From Streptomyces sp. QL37 (GTDB lineage Bacteria; Actinomycetota; Actinomycetes; Streptomycetales; Streptomycetaceae), in assembly GCF_002941025.1 (NCBI RefSeq), contig NZ_PTJS01000001.1, positions 8,521,064 through 8,585,063 on the forward strand: a DNA stretch of 64,000 nt, given 5' to 3'. The translations under genes and the position numbers were made by a program. Every line of letters starts with the position of its first letter. Within the stretch, counting starts at the first letter, position 1. The notes beneath the pieces are model-generated. The model searched no databases and had not been told where the DNA came from. It was given only the letters and a program-made list of their open reading frames with translations. Of this stretch, positions 1-8,924 are shown in pieces.

Positions 1-5
1 GAGCT

Positions 6-1265
6 GTGCGGATGGCCCCCGCCGTGGCCGTCACCCCCTCCACCCCGGTACATCGGGACGGCAACGTCCTGCGCTGGCTGATCGCCTACACCTTCTCCGT
101 GATCGGCGACGCCGCCTACTTCGTGGCGCTCGGCTGGGCCGCGCAGAAGGTGGCCGGACCGGCCCAGGTCGGCCTGGTGATGGCGGTCGGCGCGATACCC
201 CGGGCGATCCTCATGCTCGGAGGCGGTGTGATCGCCGACCGGTTCGGCCCGCGCAGGGTGGTCATCTCCTCCGACGCGGTCCGCGCTGTGGTGATCCTCG
301 CGGCCGCCGCAGCGCTCGCGTTCAGCACCCCCGGCCTCTGGTTGCTCGTCGCACTCGCCCTCGTCTTCGGCGTCGTGGACGCCCTGTTCATGCCTGCGGT
401 CGGAGCCATGCCGCCCCGGCTCACCAGCCGCGACCAGCTGATGCGGGTGCAGAGCCTGCGCAATCTGGTGCAGCGGTCCGGTCACATCGCTGGTCCGCCG
501 CTAGCCGGGTTCTCGATGGGGCTCGGCGGCCCCGCCGCCGCGTTCGCCGTGACCGGCGTCCTCTTCACCCTCTCGCTGTTCCTCCTGGTCGCGGTCCGGC
601 TCGCCCCGCTGCCGCCCGAGGAACAGTGCGCCGCGGACTCCACCGCCCGCCGCGACCTGGTCGACGGCATCGTCTACCTGCGCCACGAGCCCATCGTCGG
701 CCCGCTGGTCCTGTCCGGACTGCTCTCCATGATCGGCTGCATCCCGCCGATGGCGATCGGTGTCATCATGCTTGCCGAGGAACGCGGCTGGGGCCCCTCC
801 GGCGGTGCCTGGGTGAACGCCGCCCTCAGCACCGGCGTCTGCACGACCTCGCTCCTGCTCGTCGTGCGCGGCCGCTTTCCCCGTGCCGGCTACTGGCACA
901 ACATCGCCCTGCTCGTCGCCTCCGCCGGCATCGGCCTGATCGGCGTCATGCCGAACCTCGGCCTCGCGGTGGCCGTGGCGCTCGTCTCCGGCCTGGTCTC
1001 CGGCCTCTGCGGTGGTCTGGCCCTGGCCCTGATGCAGGCCAACACCGCCCTCGCCTTCCAGGGCCGGGTCGCCGCCGTTCAGGCGCTCAGCGCGGTCGGC
1101 ATCACCCCGGTGATGTTCCCGCTCTTCGGCCTCCTGGTGGAAGGGTGGGGCGCCGGTCCCACCTTCCTTCTCTTCGGCTGCATCAGCATGCTTGGCGCCA
1201 CGGTCTCCACCGCCTCCCACGCGGTCCGCCGTGCCGACCTGGACTTCAGGAAGACCGCGGACTGA
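6..1265 (+). CDS. MFS-family transporter (EntS/drug-exporter type)
   Basis: Encodes about 419 residues with repeated hydrophobic segments across the whole length, as expected for a 12-helix major facilitator. A motif-A-like loop, GGVIADRFGPRR, lies at about residues 73-84 between helices 2 and 3. The family exports small molecules or siderophores by proton antiport in the cytoplasmic membrane; the substrate cannot be read from sequence. The start is GTG at 6 or ATG at 12. The window begins 5 bases upstream, so promoter, RBS and any upstream operon partner are not visible. No related gene follows. Confidence 0.85.
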   Translation: MRMAPAVAVTPSTPVHRDGNVLRWLIAYTFSVIGDAAYFVALGWAAQKVAGPAQVGLVMAVGAIPRAILMLGGGVIADRFGPRRVVISSDAVRAVVILAAAAALAFSTPGLWLLVALALVFGVVDALFMPAVGAMPPRLTSRDQLMRVQSLRNLVQRSGHIAGPPLAGFSMGLGGPAAAFAVTGVLFTLSLFLLVAVRLAPLPPEEQCAADSTARRDLVDGIVYLRHEPIVGPLVLSGLLSMIGCIPPMAIGVIMLAEERGWGPSGGAWVNAALSTGVCTTSLLLVVRGRFPRAGYWHNIALLVASAGIGLIGVMPNLGLAVAVALVSGLVSGLCGGLALALMQANTALAFQGRVAAVQALSAVGITPVMFPLFGLLVEGWGAGPTFLLFGCISMLGATVSTASHAVRRADLDFRKTAD

Positions 1266-1568
1266 CCCCTGGCCGGGTCCGCTGAAGCCTGTGAAGCCTT
1301 CGCTGCGCTTCTCCTGGCCTTACAGACCTACACAGGTTCCGCCTCTTGGGAAGCCAACCGAGATCGAGCCCGCCGAGAGCTCGAAGCAACTGGCGCATTC
1401 CCCACTACGGAACAGCTGCGTCTACGCACGCTCGAACTGATCGCAACAACCACAGTCGAACCAGTACGCGCAGCCTTGGCCGTGGTCGATCTGGAGGGAC
1501 CCGAGGCTGTCGCGATGGCCGCGAGCAGTGCCGGCACGGCGGCGAGTCCGGTCCAACAGATTGCCTGA
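1266..1568 (+). pseudogene. Possible coding remnant after the MFS gene
   Basis: The frame of the MFS gene stays open for about 100 codons after its TGA stop. The translation has ordinary protein composition, for example RARRELEATGAFPTTEQLRL, and ends at TGA 1566-1568. There is no ATG or GTG start with an RBS. I read it as the 3' end of an unrelated gene whose front was lost; stop-codon read-through is a remote alternative. The family is not recognised. Confidence 0.25.
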
Positions 1569-2410
1569 ACGAGTTAGCCGTCTTGGCCCCTACCGGTGCG
1601 AGGAACAGGCGCGCGTTGCCGCACTGCCGGCGCTGGCTCAGGGAGGGTGCAGAGGTCACGAACCTGATCACCGTGATGGGGCTCGTGGTTGTCGAGGAGG
1701 GGTGCCGTCGGCAGATTCGGAGGTGGCCTGAGCTACGGGGGTGCGGAGCACACCTGAAAGTGTCGGGTGGTGGCGCGCGACTCCTGGTGCTCGGCTGAGG
1801 TTGCCGGAATGGCAGGGGGATCGCGAAGGAATGCCCCGGCGCGCTTGTCGCGTGGAGGGGGACACTGTCGGCCGGATAGCTCAGGGTGTCCCTGATTCTC
1901 TCGCCGTGTGGATCGCGGGCTCTGCTGTTTGGCGTTCGGTGCGTACCACCGCGGCAGCCGTCCCCTTCGCCTGTTCATCCCGGAGGTTCCGGCCGGGGGG
2001 TAGCGGTGGCGCCGGATTCCCTAGGTAAGGCAATCGGGAGGCAGCGCGTAGTAAGTCAGCGTTGTCGGAGGGGGAGGGTAAGGTACCTCCGCTCGCGCGG
2101 GCTGCACGACGTTGATCGGGCCGAGCATATGTGAAGTCGCGACAAAAGCCGCTTATTTGGCGTCCGGTCAAGTGTGCCAATCGTCGCCCGGAGGTGTGAG
2201 GTCCATCACTTGTCCAATGTTGGACCAGGCTGATGAGCTGCTCCCATGCAGGTTCTGCCGGGAAAACCGTGCAGATCAACATGTGGGCGGCGGTCGCCAT
2301 CTTCGGCAATGACAGGCAAGATGGGCAGCGTTGCATGGCGGGGAAGGTGACGCGTGTCACATGGCGACATTCAGCTTGCGTACGCGACAGTAACAAGCAA
2401 CGGGCACGGC

Positions 2411-2453
2411 GAAGGCCTCACCCACCGCTCGCGAGGCTCGGGGCGAGGCCTTC
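2411..2453 (+). terminator. Hairpin, terminator-like
   Basis: A perfect 9-bp inverted repeat, GAAGGCCTC at 2411-2419 and GAGGCCTTC at 2445-2453, is followed by TTCT. There is no recognisable gene just upstream. Confidence 0.4.
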
Positions 2454-2474
2454 TTCTACACCGTCTGCAGCGTG

Positions 2475-2499
2475 GCCCCGGCCTTTAGGTCGGGGCTTT
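2475..2499 (+). terminator. Hairpin with T tract, terminator-like
   Basis: GCCCCG (2475-2480) pairs with CGGGGC (2491-2496) across a 10-base loop and is followed by TTT. It lies about 20 bases after the previous hairpin, giving a tandem pair. This is typical of actinobacterial terminators, but the transcript it would end is unknown. Confidence 0.45.
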
Positions 2500-3444
2500 C
2501 GCGTTGTCAGCCCAGCGCGTCCCATCCGAGTTTGATGAGCGAGCCGATCGGACCGAGCCAGCGGATCCACCTGTAGTGGCGATCCGCCTTCGTGCCGCAG
2601 CAGCATTTCCCATCAGCCCTGTGAGGCATGGGATACCCCCTTCTGGATCCACGACCTTCGTGAACTCCGCGGAGGCCAACGACGACTCGGACCCCAGGGG
2701 TAGGCGACAGATTACCCGCGCGGGGGCACCACTGATGCTGCCGTCGATTGCTGATACGTGCTCCCCTTCTCGGCACTGAGTGCCACTCTAGGTGACCGAG
2801 TAAGATCATTTACGTGATCGGTGAGGCTATTCAACGCCCCTGCCTGCAGGCTTCCCTGACGCTGCATTGGGAACGCTGTGCCGAGCCTTGGGGAGAGAGT
2901 TACGCATCTCACACCCTTGGCCCTGAACTTCCCGTGGCCAGCGCTCGTGAAGAGATGCCTGAACGCCTCAAGACGCCATAGCTGGCCTGCCCCTACTTGG
3001 CGACAGAGTTCGATTCGGGAGCAGTCGGGATCAACGAAGGCGGCCTACGGGGACCCATCCCCGACCCTGGGGGCCGATTGACCACGGGCTGCGGTGCGCC
3101 CGAATCCAACAGCCTCTTCCCCGATTTCGTTGCCGCTGCTGAAGCGCGACTTCCGAGCGGCTTCGTTCTAGGCGCGAGATTGCCGTGGGGTCCCAAGGCG
3201 GCTTGCGGGTCGAAGCGGTGTGGCGTGCAGCGCCGTGCTCCTCCGGCTCCCGCGTGCTCCGGGCGCGATCGGCTCATCCGCTGTGCGCTTCAGTCAGCGC
3301 GTCCCTTTCCCGGGGCGCGGGGTTCGTAGCAGGCCGCGCCAGCTGAACCGGGGCGCGAAGGGCGGGGCGGGGGCGGGGATGCCTGCGGGTGGCCGGCCGG
3401 AGACCGAGCCGGTGGGAGTATCGGCTGCACGGCTGGACAGCCCC

Positions 3445-3985
3445 GTTCACCGGGCTGAGCCCGTGCTGCTTCGGCAAGTTGGTGACGGCGCCACGCCGCG
3501 AGTTCAAGGACGAGTCGCGGCGCGGGCGGCCGTGGGGCCTGTCGCCGGAGAACCGCGTTCTACTGGTCACGGCCCACTGGTTAACGAAATTGACGTTAAG
3601 TCAGCTCGCCCCGCTGTGAAGCGTCTCCAATTCCGCCGCCGATCGGATCATCGACTGCCTCGGCCCAAAACTCGCTCTCCAGTCACGCAAGCGTTTCAGC
3701 GCGGCGCCGTACTCATCGTGGACGGCACGCCGGTGCCCACCCGCGACCGCAGTGTCGCCGAGCAGTCGAAGAACTACTGCCACCCCACCGCCCACCAGGT
3801 CGTCATCGACGCCGACACCCGGCTGGTGGTCGTGGTCGGTCAGCCGCTACCCGGGGCTACCAGGCCACCGGGCTTGTCATTCCTCACCACCGGGCCAAGG
3901 GCGAGGAGCTTGCGGCCTGGAAGGAGGAACGCAACCGCTCCCACGAGCAAGTTCGCACCGCGTCAAGCACGCCTTCGCCCGGAAG
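3445..3985 (+). pseudogene. IS5-family (DDE_Tnp_4 type) transposase remnant
   Basis: Pieces of one transposase appear in order in different frames: SRRGRPWGLSPENRVLL and LTLSQLAPL (3500-3617), AADRIIDCLGPKLALQ (about 3630-3680), VLIVDGTPVPTRD and AEQSKNYCHPTAHQVVIDAD (about 3710-3815), then GLVIPHHRAKGEELAAW and KHAFARK (3870-3985). The N-terminus, the section between LPG and GLVIPH (which should carry the central catalytic Asp region) and the C-terminus are missing, and several frameshifts interrupt it. It is non-functional. It is fused directly to an IS630 remnant downstream. Confidence 0.75.
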
Positions 3986-4613
3986 ATGCTGCTGCGGATC
4001 ATCCACCGGCGCAACGGGTCGGTGGTGACCTGGCGGCGGGCCCAAAGGGTGCTGCTGTCCGGGCAGGCCCGCCGGTGGCGGGCGAGTATCGCCGAGGTGT
4101 CACCCACCGGTGACGACCGGGTCAGAGATGTGATCCACAACTAAAACACCGGCGGCTTCGACTTGCTGTATCCGAAGTACTCCGGCGGTCGGCCGAAGAC
4201 ATTCACGCTGCCGGAACGACGCGAGTTCAGGAAGATCGCCAAGCCCAAGCCGCCCGAGCACGACCTGCCGTCCTCTACCTGGCCCTGACCAAGCTGGCGG
4301 ACGTCATGGTCGCCGAGGGGGTGGCCGACGACATCAGCCACCGGAATGCGCGGCCAAGACGGCCGCGTCGAACCCCTGTATCACGGTCGCCGACGGCGAG
4401 GTCGTATCCGAGGACGGCGAACCCGAAGTCATCTTCTGCATGGACGAGTCCGGACCCCTCGACCTGATGCCCCACCCGGGCCGGCAGTGGGCCGAACGCG
4501 GAGGCAAGCACAAGAACCCCGACCGCGAGCCCCGGCGACGGGCGGCCTACAACCGGTACGGCGGGGTCCGGCACCTGTTCGCTGCCCTGGACCTGGCCGA
4601 GCCTTCCGCCTGA
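3986..4613 (+). pseudogene. IS630-family transposase remnant (truncated)
   Basis: Contains LLRIIHRRNGSVVTWRRAQ, DDRVRDVIHN, GGRPKTFTLPERREF and a block with DESGPLDLMPHPGRQWAE followed by YGGVRHLFAALDLAEPSA. The same order appears in the better preserved copy at 61.0-62.0 kb. A stop follows VIHN at 4141, the central part is frameshifted, and the C-terminal third with the last catalytic acidic residue is absent. It is inactive debris in the same orientation as the 61-kb copy. Confidence 0.75.
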
Positions 4614-4754
4614 GTGCTGTCCGGTCACCTGCATCCGAAGCCGTTCGAGAACTTCGTGGAACCTTCGCGGAACCGACGCCCTGACACGCCACAGCTAGAG
4701 CTGGTCCTTGCCCACACCCGCCCCCCACGTCCGGCCTCCTTCTTCAGGGGCAGG

Positions 4755-5354
4755 TCACGTACTGCTGAACAGCCGGTCCAGATGGACGTCGATCGCGGCG
4801 AGCGCGTCCTTGGGCTCGATCACGTCGAGTTCGATCAGGGAAGTGAAGCCGGTGAGGGCGAGGAGCAGGTTGGTCTCGGTCGCCGGGTCGCGGCCGGAGT
4901 CGATGTGCCCTTCGGCGATCGCCTGGCGGACCAACTGCTCGACGAGGTCCCGCCCTTGGACGAGTCCGCGGCGTGCCTGCTCGTGCACGGCCTGGTCGTG
5001 CAGCGCCTCCAGAACGTAGGCGGCGCTCATCCGGCTGGTCGCGCGGGCGTCGGCGTGCAGGGGGAGCATTTCCGCGAGCGTCAGTCGCAGCACGTCACGG
5101 GGGTGCGGACGGCCCCCGAGAGTTTCGAGCCCCTGGCGTACGCGCACGGAGGTCTGCTCGGACGCGAAATCCATGGCGAAGGAGAGCATGGCGGTCCGGG
5201 AGGCGAAGTAGTGCTGCAGCTGCCCGAGTGACATGCCCGCCTCCTGCGCCACCACACGCATCGTCAACTGCGTGACGCCACGCTGCTCCACCACCCGCCA
5301 CAGTGCGCGGGCGATCGCTTCGCGGCGTCCGCGGTGATCCACCTGTTTCGGCAT
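4755..5354 (-). CDS. TetR-family transcriptional regulator
   Basis: 199 residues. The N-terminal helix-turn-helix lies at about 28-50 (LTMRVVAQEAGMSLGQLQHYF, the usual TetR recognition helix ending in HYF). The rest is a helical ligand-binding and dimerisation domain of normal length. It is divergent from the carboxylesterase gene, whose start lies 94 bp away, and most likely controls that gene and itself through the repeat at 5387-5414. The inducer is unknown. Confidence 0.9.
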   Translation of the reverse strand: MPKQVDHRGRREAIARALWRVVEQRGVTQLTMRVVAQEAGMSLGQLQHYFASRTAMLSFAMDFASEQTSVRVRQGLETLGGRPHPRDVLRLTLAEMLPLHADARATSRMSAAYVLEALHDQAVHEQARRGLVQGRDLVEQLVRQAIAEGHIDSGRDPATETNLLLALTGFTSLIELDVIEPKDALAAIDVHLDRLFSST

Positions 5355-5386
5355 CGCCGGCCCTTCCCTCGACCTTCAGGTTTTCC

Positions 5387-5414
5387 AATACACTCGACAT
5401 AATACACTTGACCC
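5387..5414. promoter_or_regulatory. Tandem 14-bp repeats, possible TetR operator
   Basis: AATACACTCGACAT (5387-5400) is directly followed by AATACACTTGACCC (5401-5414), between the divergent TetR and esterase genes. The TTGACC in the second copy could act as a -35 element for the esterase. The assignment as the TetR site is inferred from position only. Confidence 0.4.
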
Positions 5415-5448
5415 ATAATCTGTGATCCACGCGAGGGAAGGAGTCGTC

Positions 5449-6939
5449 ATGTCCGAACAGCCCAAGGTACGAACCACGGAAGGCGTGGTGCAGGGGCGCC
5501 GGCGGCAGGGACACGCGGTGTTCCGCGGTATCCCGTACGCCCAGCCCCCGGTCGGAGCGCTCCGCTTCGCCGCGCCCGCGCCGCCCCACCGCTGGGAGGG
5601 GACGAGGCAGGCAGTCGAGTTCGGCCCCGTGGTGCCGCTGTCCCTGCCGATCGACGTGCCCCCGCAGGGCACCGACTGGCTGACGCTCAACGTCGGCACC
5701 CCGGATCCCGGCGCGGCGGGACTGCCGGTGCTGGTGTGGATCCCCGTGGGCGGCTACCTCTCGGCGGCGTCGAGCGACCCGATGTACGACCCGGCAGCGC
5801 TGGCCGAGGCGGGAGTCGTCGTGGTGACCATCAACTGTCGCGTGGGCGCGGAAGGATTCGCTTATCTCGACGACGTGCCGCCCAATCGCGGATTCCTCGA
5901 CCAGATCGCGGCACTGGAGTGGGTGCAGCGCAACATCGCCGCCTTCGGAGGCGACCCTGGCCGGGTCACCGTGGGCGGGGTCTCCGCCGGGGCGGGATCG
6001 GTCGCCGCCCTGCTGACGATGAAGTCCGCGCGCGGCCTGTTCCGGCGGGCCATCGCCCATTCGGTGCCGGGATTGCACAGCACCCCCGCGCTGGCCCGGC
6101 AGGTCACCGCCGCGTTCGCGGACCGGCTCGGCGCGGCGGCCCCCACCGCCGAGGACCTGCGCGACATCGACCCATGGCACCTCGCCGCCGAGCTCACCTC
6201 CTTCAACGCCGGCCTCCACGCGCACCGGGAGAGCTGGGGACGCCTCACGGAGACCGGCACCGCGCTGTGCCCCGTCGTCGACGGCGAGGTCCTCCCGGAA
6301 ACGCCCTGGCCCGCACTGACCGGCGGGCGCGCGGGCGGGACCGAACTGCTCGTCGGCCACACCCGGGACGAATTCCGGTACTTCAGCGTCATGGGCGGCC
6401 GCTACGGCACCTTCACCGAGGAGGACGCCCAAGCAGCCCTGGAACTGCACGCCCCGCAACCGGGCGGCGCGCGGGCCTACCGTGCCGCGTTCCCGCAGGC
6501 AGGCCCGGAGGAGCTGGTGGAGACGGTGTACTCCGACGCCCTCTTCCGCATGCCGTCACAGAAGCTGGCCGAGGCGAACGCCGCGGCCGGCGGCACCTCG
6601 TACCTGTTCGAACTGTGCTGGGTTGCCCCGGCCTTCGGTGGAATCCTGGGCGCATGCCACAGCCTCGACGTGCCCCTGGCGTTCGGCACGCTGGACAGCC
6701 CCGTGGGCATCCAGCTCATCGGCGAGGAGCCTACGCCCGAGGCCGTCGCGCTCTCCCGCGAACTCCAGGAGGCATGGGTTCGCTTCGTCACCACCGGCGA
6801 AGCGGGCTGGTCCACCCACCGGCCCGGCGGGCACCTCACCCGTGTCCTGGACGCAGAGTCGAAGACTCTGCCCTACCCCGAACAGGCATCCCGCCAGATC
6901 TGGGAAGGCCACTTCCCCACCCCTTTCGATCATTCGTAA
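5449..6939 (+). CDS. Type B carboxylesterase/lipase-family hydrolase
   Basis: 496 residues. It begins with the type-B signature TTEGVVQGRR and VFRGIPYAQPPVGALRF. The nucleophile elbow is GVSAG at 177-181 (Ser179) rather than the common GESAG, and the acid/His part includes GACHSLDVPLAFG. The usual HGGG oxyanion segment is replaced by IPVGGY (98-103). The family hydrolyses carboxylic esters; there is no signal peptide, so it is probably cytoplasmic. Start at ATG 5449 was chosen because GAAGGAG precedes it; an upstream GTG at 5422 lacks an RBS. Likely controlled by the adjacent TetR protein. Confidence 0.85.
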   Translation: MSEQPKVRTTEGVVQGRRRQGHAVFRGIPYAQPPVGALRFAAPAPPHRWEGTRQAVEFGPVVPLSLPIDVPPQGTDWLTLNVGTPDPGAAGLPVLVWIPVGGYLSAASSDPMYDPAALAEAGVVVVTINCRVGAEGFAYLDDVPPNRGFLDQIAALEWVQRNIAAFGGDPGRVTVGGVSAGAGSVAALLTMKSARGLFRRAIAHSVPGLHSTPALARQVTAAFADRLGAAAPTAEDLRDIDPWHLAAELTSFNAGLHAHRESWGRLTETGTALCPVVDGEVLPETPWPALTGGRAGGTELLVGHTRDEFRYFSVMGGRYGTFTEEDAQAALELHAPQPGGARAYRAAFPQAGPEELVETVYSDALFRMPSQKLAEANAAAGGTSYLFELCWVAPAFGGILGACHSLDVPLAFGTLDSPVGIQLIGEEPTPEAVALSRELQEAWVRFVTTGEAGWSTHRPGGHLTRVLDAESKTLPYPEQASRQIWEGHFPTPFDHS

Positions 6940-7859
6940 TGGTCCGGGTCGCTCCTACGACTGTGGCGCCGCCACTCACTGCCCATCGGGGACAGCGCGA
7001 ACTGGCGTACAGCCAGGCAACACCCGGCCCGCTGGGAGAGGCCGACGGGAGAGAGACCAGGTCACGGACGATCCCGGCCTGGGTACGGATGGGCTCGCTC
7101 TCCGCCTCCCTCCGTCATACCCGCGTGTACGGCAGTGGCTCCAGGTCGGCGATTGGTGGGTAGGCGATGGGCCGTGCCCCGTAGCGGATGAACCGGCCGG
7201 AGAGCCGGAAGGGCCGTACGGCTGACGGCCGGGCAATTCGCCCGGGGGCCCGGCTTCCCCGCCACCACGTTCCCGGCCATGACACTCGCCCTGGCATCCC
7301 TGAGCCCACGGCGAGACTCCCGGGCCGGCGCGGCATTCAGCGTCGCTGTGCACAGTCAGCGACGAAGATCCCGAGGGAACGCCTGTGCTCAACGCTCCCG
7401 CGATCTTGCAGATCGGGGCCCCGGCGGCCGGATCGCCGACCGGACGGCTGAGCGCCCGATCGACGACACGACACACGACCGATCAAGAAGCCACGCCACC
7501 ATGGACCACACGTGACCAGGCGCTACTCGCCGAGATCCTGCTCCGGGCGGGCGGCAGTACGGAGGAAACGCTGATGCCTCCGGAGGAAGCCGGCCGGGCC
7601 TCCACGACTGAGTGTCCTGATTTCGCTGAGGTGCCCGACAGAGCACCGCGCACCCCGTCTGGCAGCGACCGCCGAGTACTGCGCTCATCTCGGCGGAGCC
7701 TACGCATGGGGGGTGCGTTCCGTGTGACCGGGCGGGGCCAGCGCGGATGCGCCCTTATGCCCCTGGCGAACATGGGCGGGCAGTGGGCCCGGTGACATGG
7801 CAGAGCAATGAGATCCGACGCCGGATCACGGCGCGGCACGGACACTGGAGGCTCGTACG
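6940..7859. other. Gap without a recognisable gene
   Basis: About 0.9 kb after the esterase in which no frame yields a recognisable protein or a good start. It probably consists of decayed sequence. Confidence 0.45.
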
Positions 7860-7860
7860 A

Positions 7861-8055
7861 GGATCAACCCCACCAGCAAGAGCGGTGAAGGATTCGTCGG
7901 AGGCATGGGCGACACCGTCGGGGTGTCACCGGCGCCCTTGGTGACACCATCACCAGCCTCTCCGGCAGCATCGTGAGCGCAGGTACCGGCGCTCGGATCA
8001 CGCCGACATGGTCAACCAGGCGCAGCAGATCCAGGACAAGCTCCCCAAATCCTGA
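7861..8055 (+). pseudogene. Frameshifted remnant of a small gene
   Basis: Three frames join into one plausible protein tail: INPTSKSGEGFVGGMGDTVG, then VTGALGDTITSLSGSIVSA, then ADMVNQAQQIQDKLPKS ending at TGA 8053-8055. Two single-base shifts separate the parts. No start is seen. The Gly/Thr-rich repeat style resembles small actinobacterial proteins of unknown function. It is not functional as read. Confidence 0.4.
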
Positions 8056-8227
8056 CCCTGCGCCCAGGCGCCGGCTGTCGAGCGGTCATGCGGCGAGACG
8101 GCGACACGTTCCGCAAGCCGCTGGCATGGGGCTCACCCCCATGGGCGTCTGGAGTGTCTGTTTCCGGCTCTGAGTAGCACTGGGCCTGCTGCTGGCGTTG
8201 TGTCCCTGGGTGCCGCCTCGCGGATTT

Positions 8228-8860
8228 CTAACCCCTCTGGGCACGTCGGCAGGTTCCGGTGAACACGCGGCCGAGTTGGTCGCTCAGCGCGGCGAGGATC
8301 GCCGGTTTCGGTGTGCCGCCGGGATCTATGTGCGTGTGCAGCGCGAGCCCTTCGGTGAACGCAACGATCTGCCGGGCCTGGTCAGCTGCGTCGATTCCCT
8401 GAGCGACCTCGCCGCATACCGTGCCGTTGTCGATGGCCTGGGCGACGCGTGAGCGGATGCCCACGAGGGTCTTTCTCTGGACGGCGGCCAGGCGGGCGTT
8501 GTGCGCGGCCTGGTCTGCAAAGGCGAGACGGACCAGGAACTCGGCGCGGCGGGCGTCGTCCAGCGGCATGAGCTCTGCCAGTGCCTGCCGCAGCATGTCG
8601 GCGATGGTGAGGCCCTCGGCCTCGCCTCGGTTCACCAACCCGTCCACTCGTGCAGTGAAACGCCCGTTGACGCGGGTGAACGTGGCCAGCAGCATCTCGT
8701 CCTTTGCCGTGAAGTAGTGCTGCACCAGGCCGACGGACATGCCCGCTTCTGCGGCGGTCCGCGCGACGGTCACGGCGGTGAGGCCGTGTCGCACGATCAG
8801 GCGTTGGACGGCGTCGGTGATCTGCCCGTGGCGGGCGTCATGGTCGGCAACTCTCGGCAC
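8228..8860 (-). CDS. TetR-family transcriptional regulator
   Basis: 210 residues with the TetR helix-turn-helix at about 29-50 (VTVARTAAEAGMSVGLVQHYF) and a helical C-terminal domain. It starts at ATG 8860 and is divergent from the secreted serine hydrolase at 8925. A near-palindrome at 8882-8897 lies between them, so the two genes are probably co-regulated by this protein. It is in the same subgroup as the TetR at 4755-5354 (both end the recognition helix in QHYF), but the sequences differ. Confidence 0.9.
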   Translation of the reverse strand: MPRVADHDARHGQITDAVQRLIVRHGLTAVTVARTAAEAGMSVGLVQHYFTAKDEMLLATFTRVNGRFTARVDGLVNRGEAEGLTIADMLRQALAELMPLDDARRAEFLVRLAFADQAAHNARLAAVQRKTLVGIRSRVAQAIDNGTVCGEVAQGIDAADQARQIVAFTEGLALHTHIDPGGTPKPAILAALSDQLGRVFTGTCRRAQRG

Positions 8861-8881
8861 ATGAGGACGATACCGCGTGCT

Positions 8882-8897
8882 ATAACCGTACGTCTAT
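8882..8897. promoter_or_regulatory. TetR-type operator candidate
   Basis: ATAACCGTACGTCTAT is an imperfect palindrome (12 of 16 symmetric positions) centred on CGTACG, the core seen in many TetR/AcrR operators. It lies in the 64-bp gap between the divergent TetR and serine-hydrolase genes and is A/T-rich enough to overlap a -10 region. Confidence 0.5.
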
Positions 8898-8924
8898 ATT
8901 GCTACCAGAGGGGGGAACCCTGCG

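Larger units (their letters stand above)
1569..3444. other. Long stretch without a recognisable gene
   Basis: Nearly 1.9 kb in which no frame on either strand gives a recognisable protein or a convincing RBS plus start. Base composition is lower in GC than in the flanking genes in places (about 2100-2400). The only clear structures are two terminator-like hairpins near 2411-2499. Confidence 0.5.

Noticed and set aside
2226..2268. CTGATGA followed by GGGAAAA, reminiscent of a hammerhead ribozyme core
   Set aside because: Stem II cannot form between the two boxes and no stem III/I partner is seen, so the match is by chance.
3220..4113. Single 297-codon open frame across the IS5 and IS630 remnants
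   Set aside because: It mixes fragments of transposase frame with out-of-frame sequence, so it is not a real protein.
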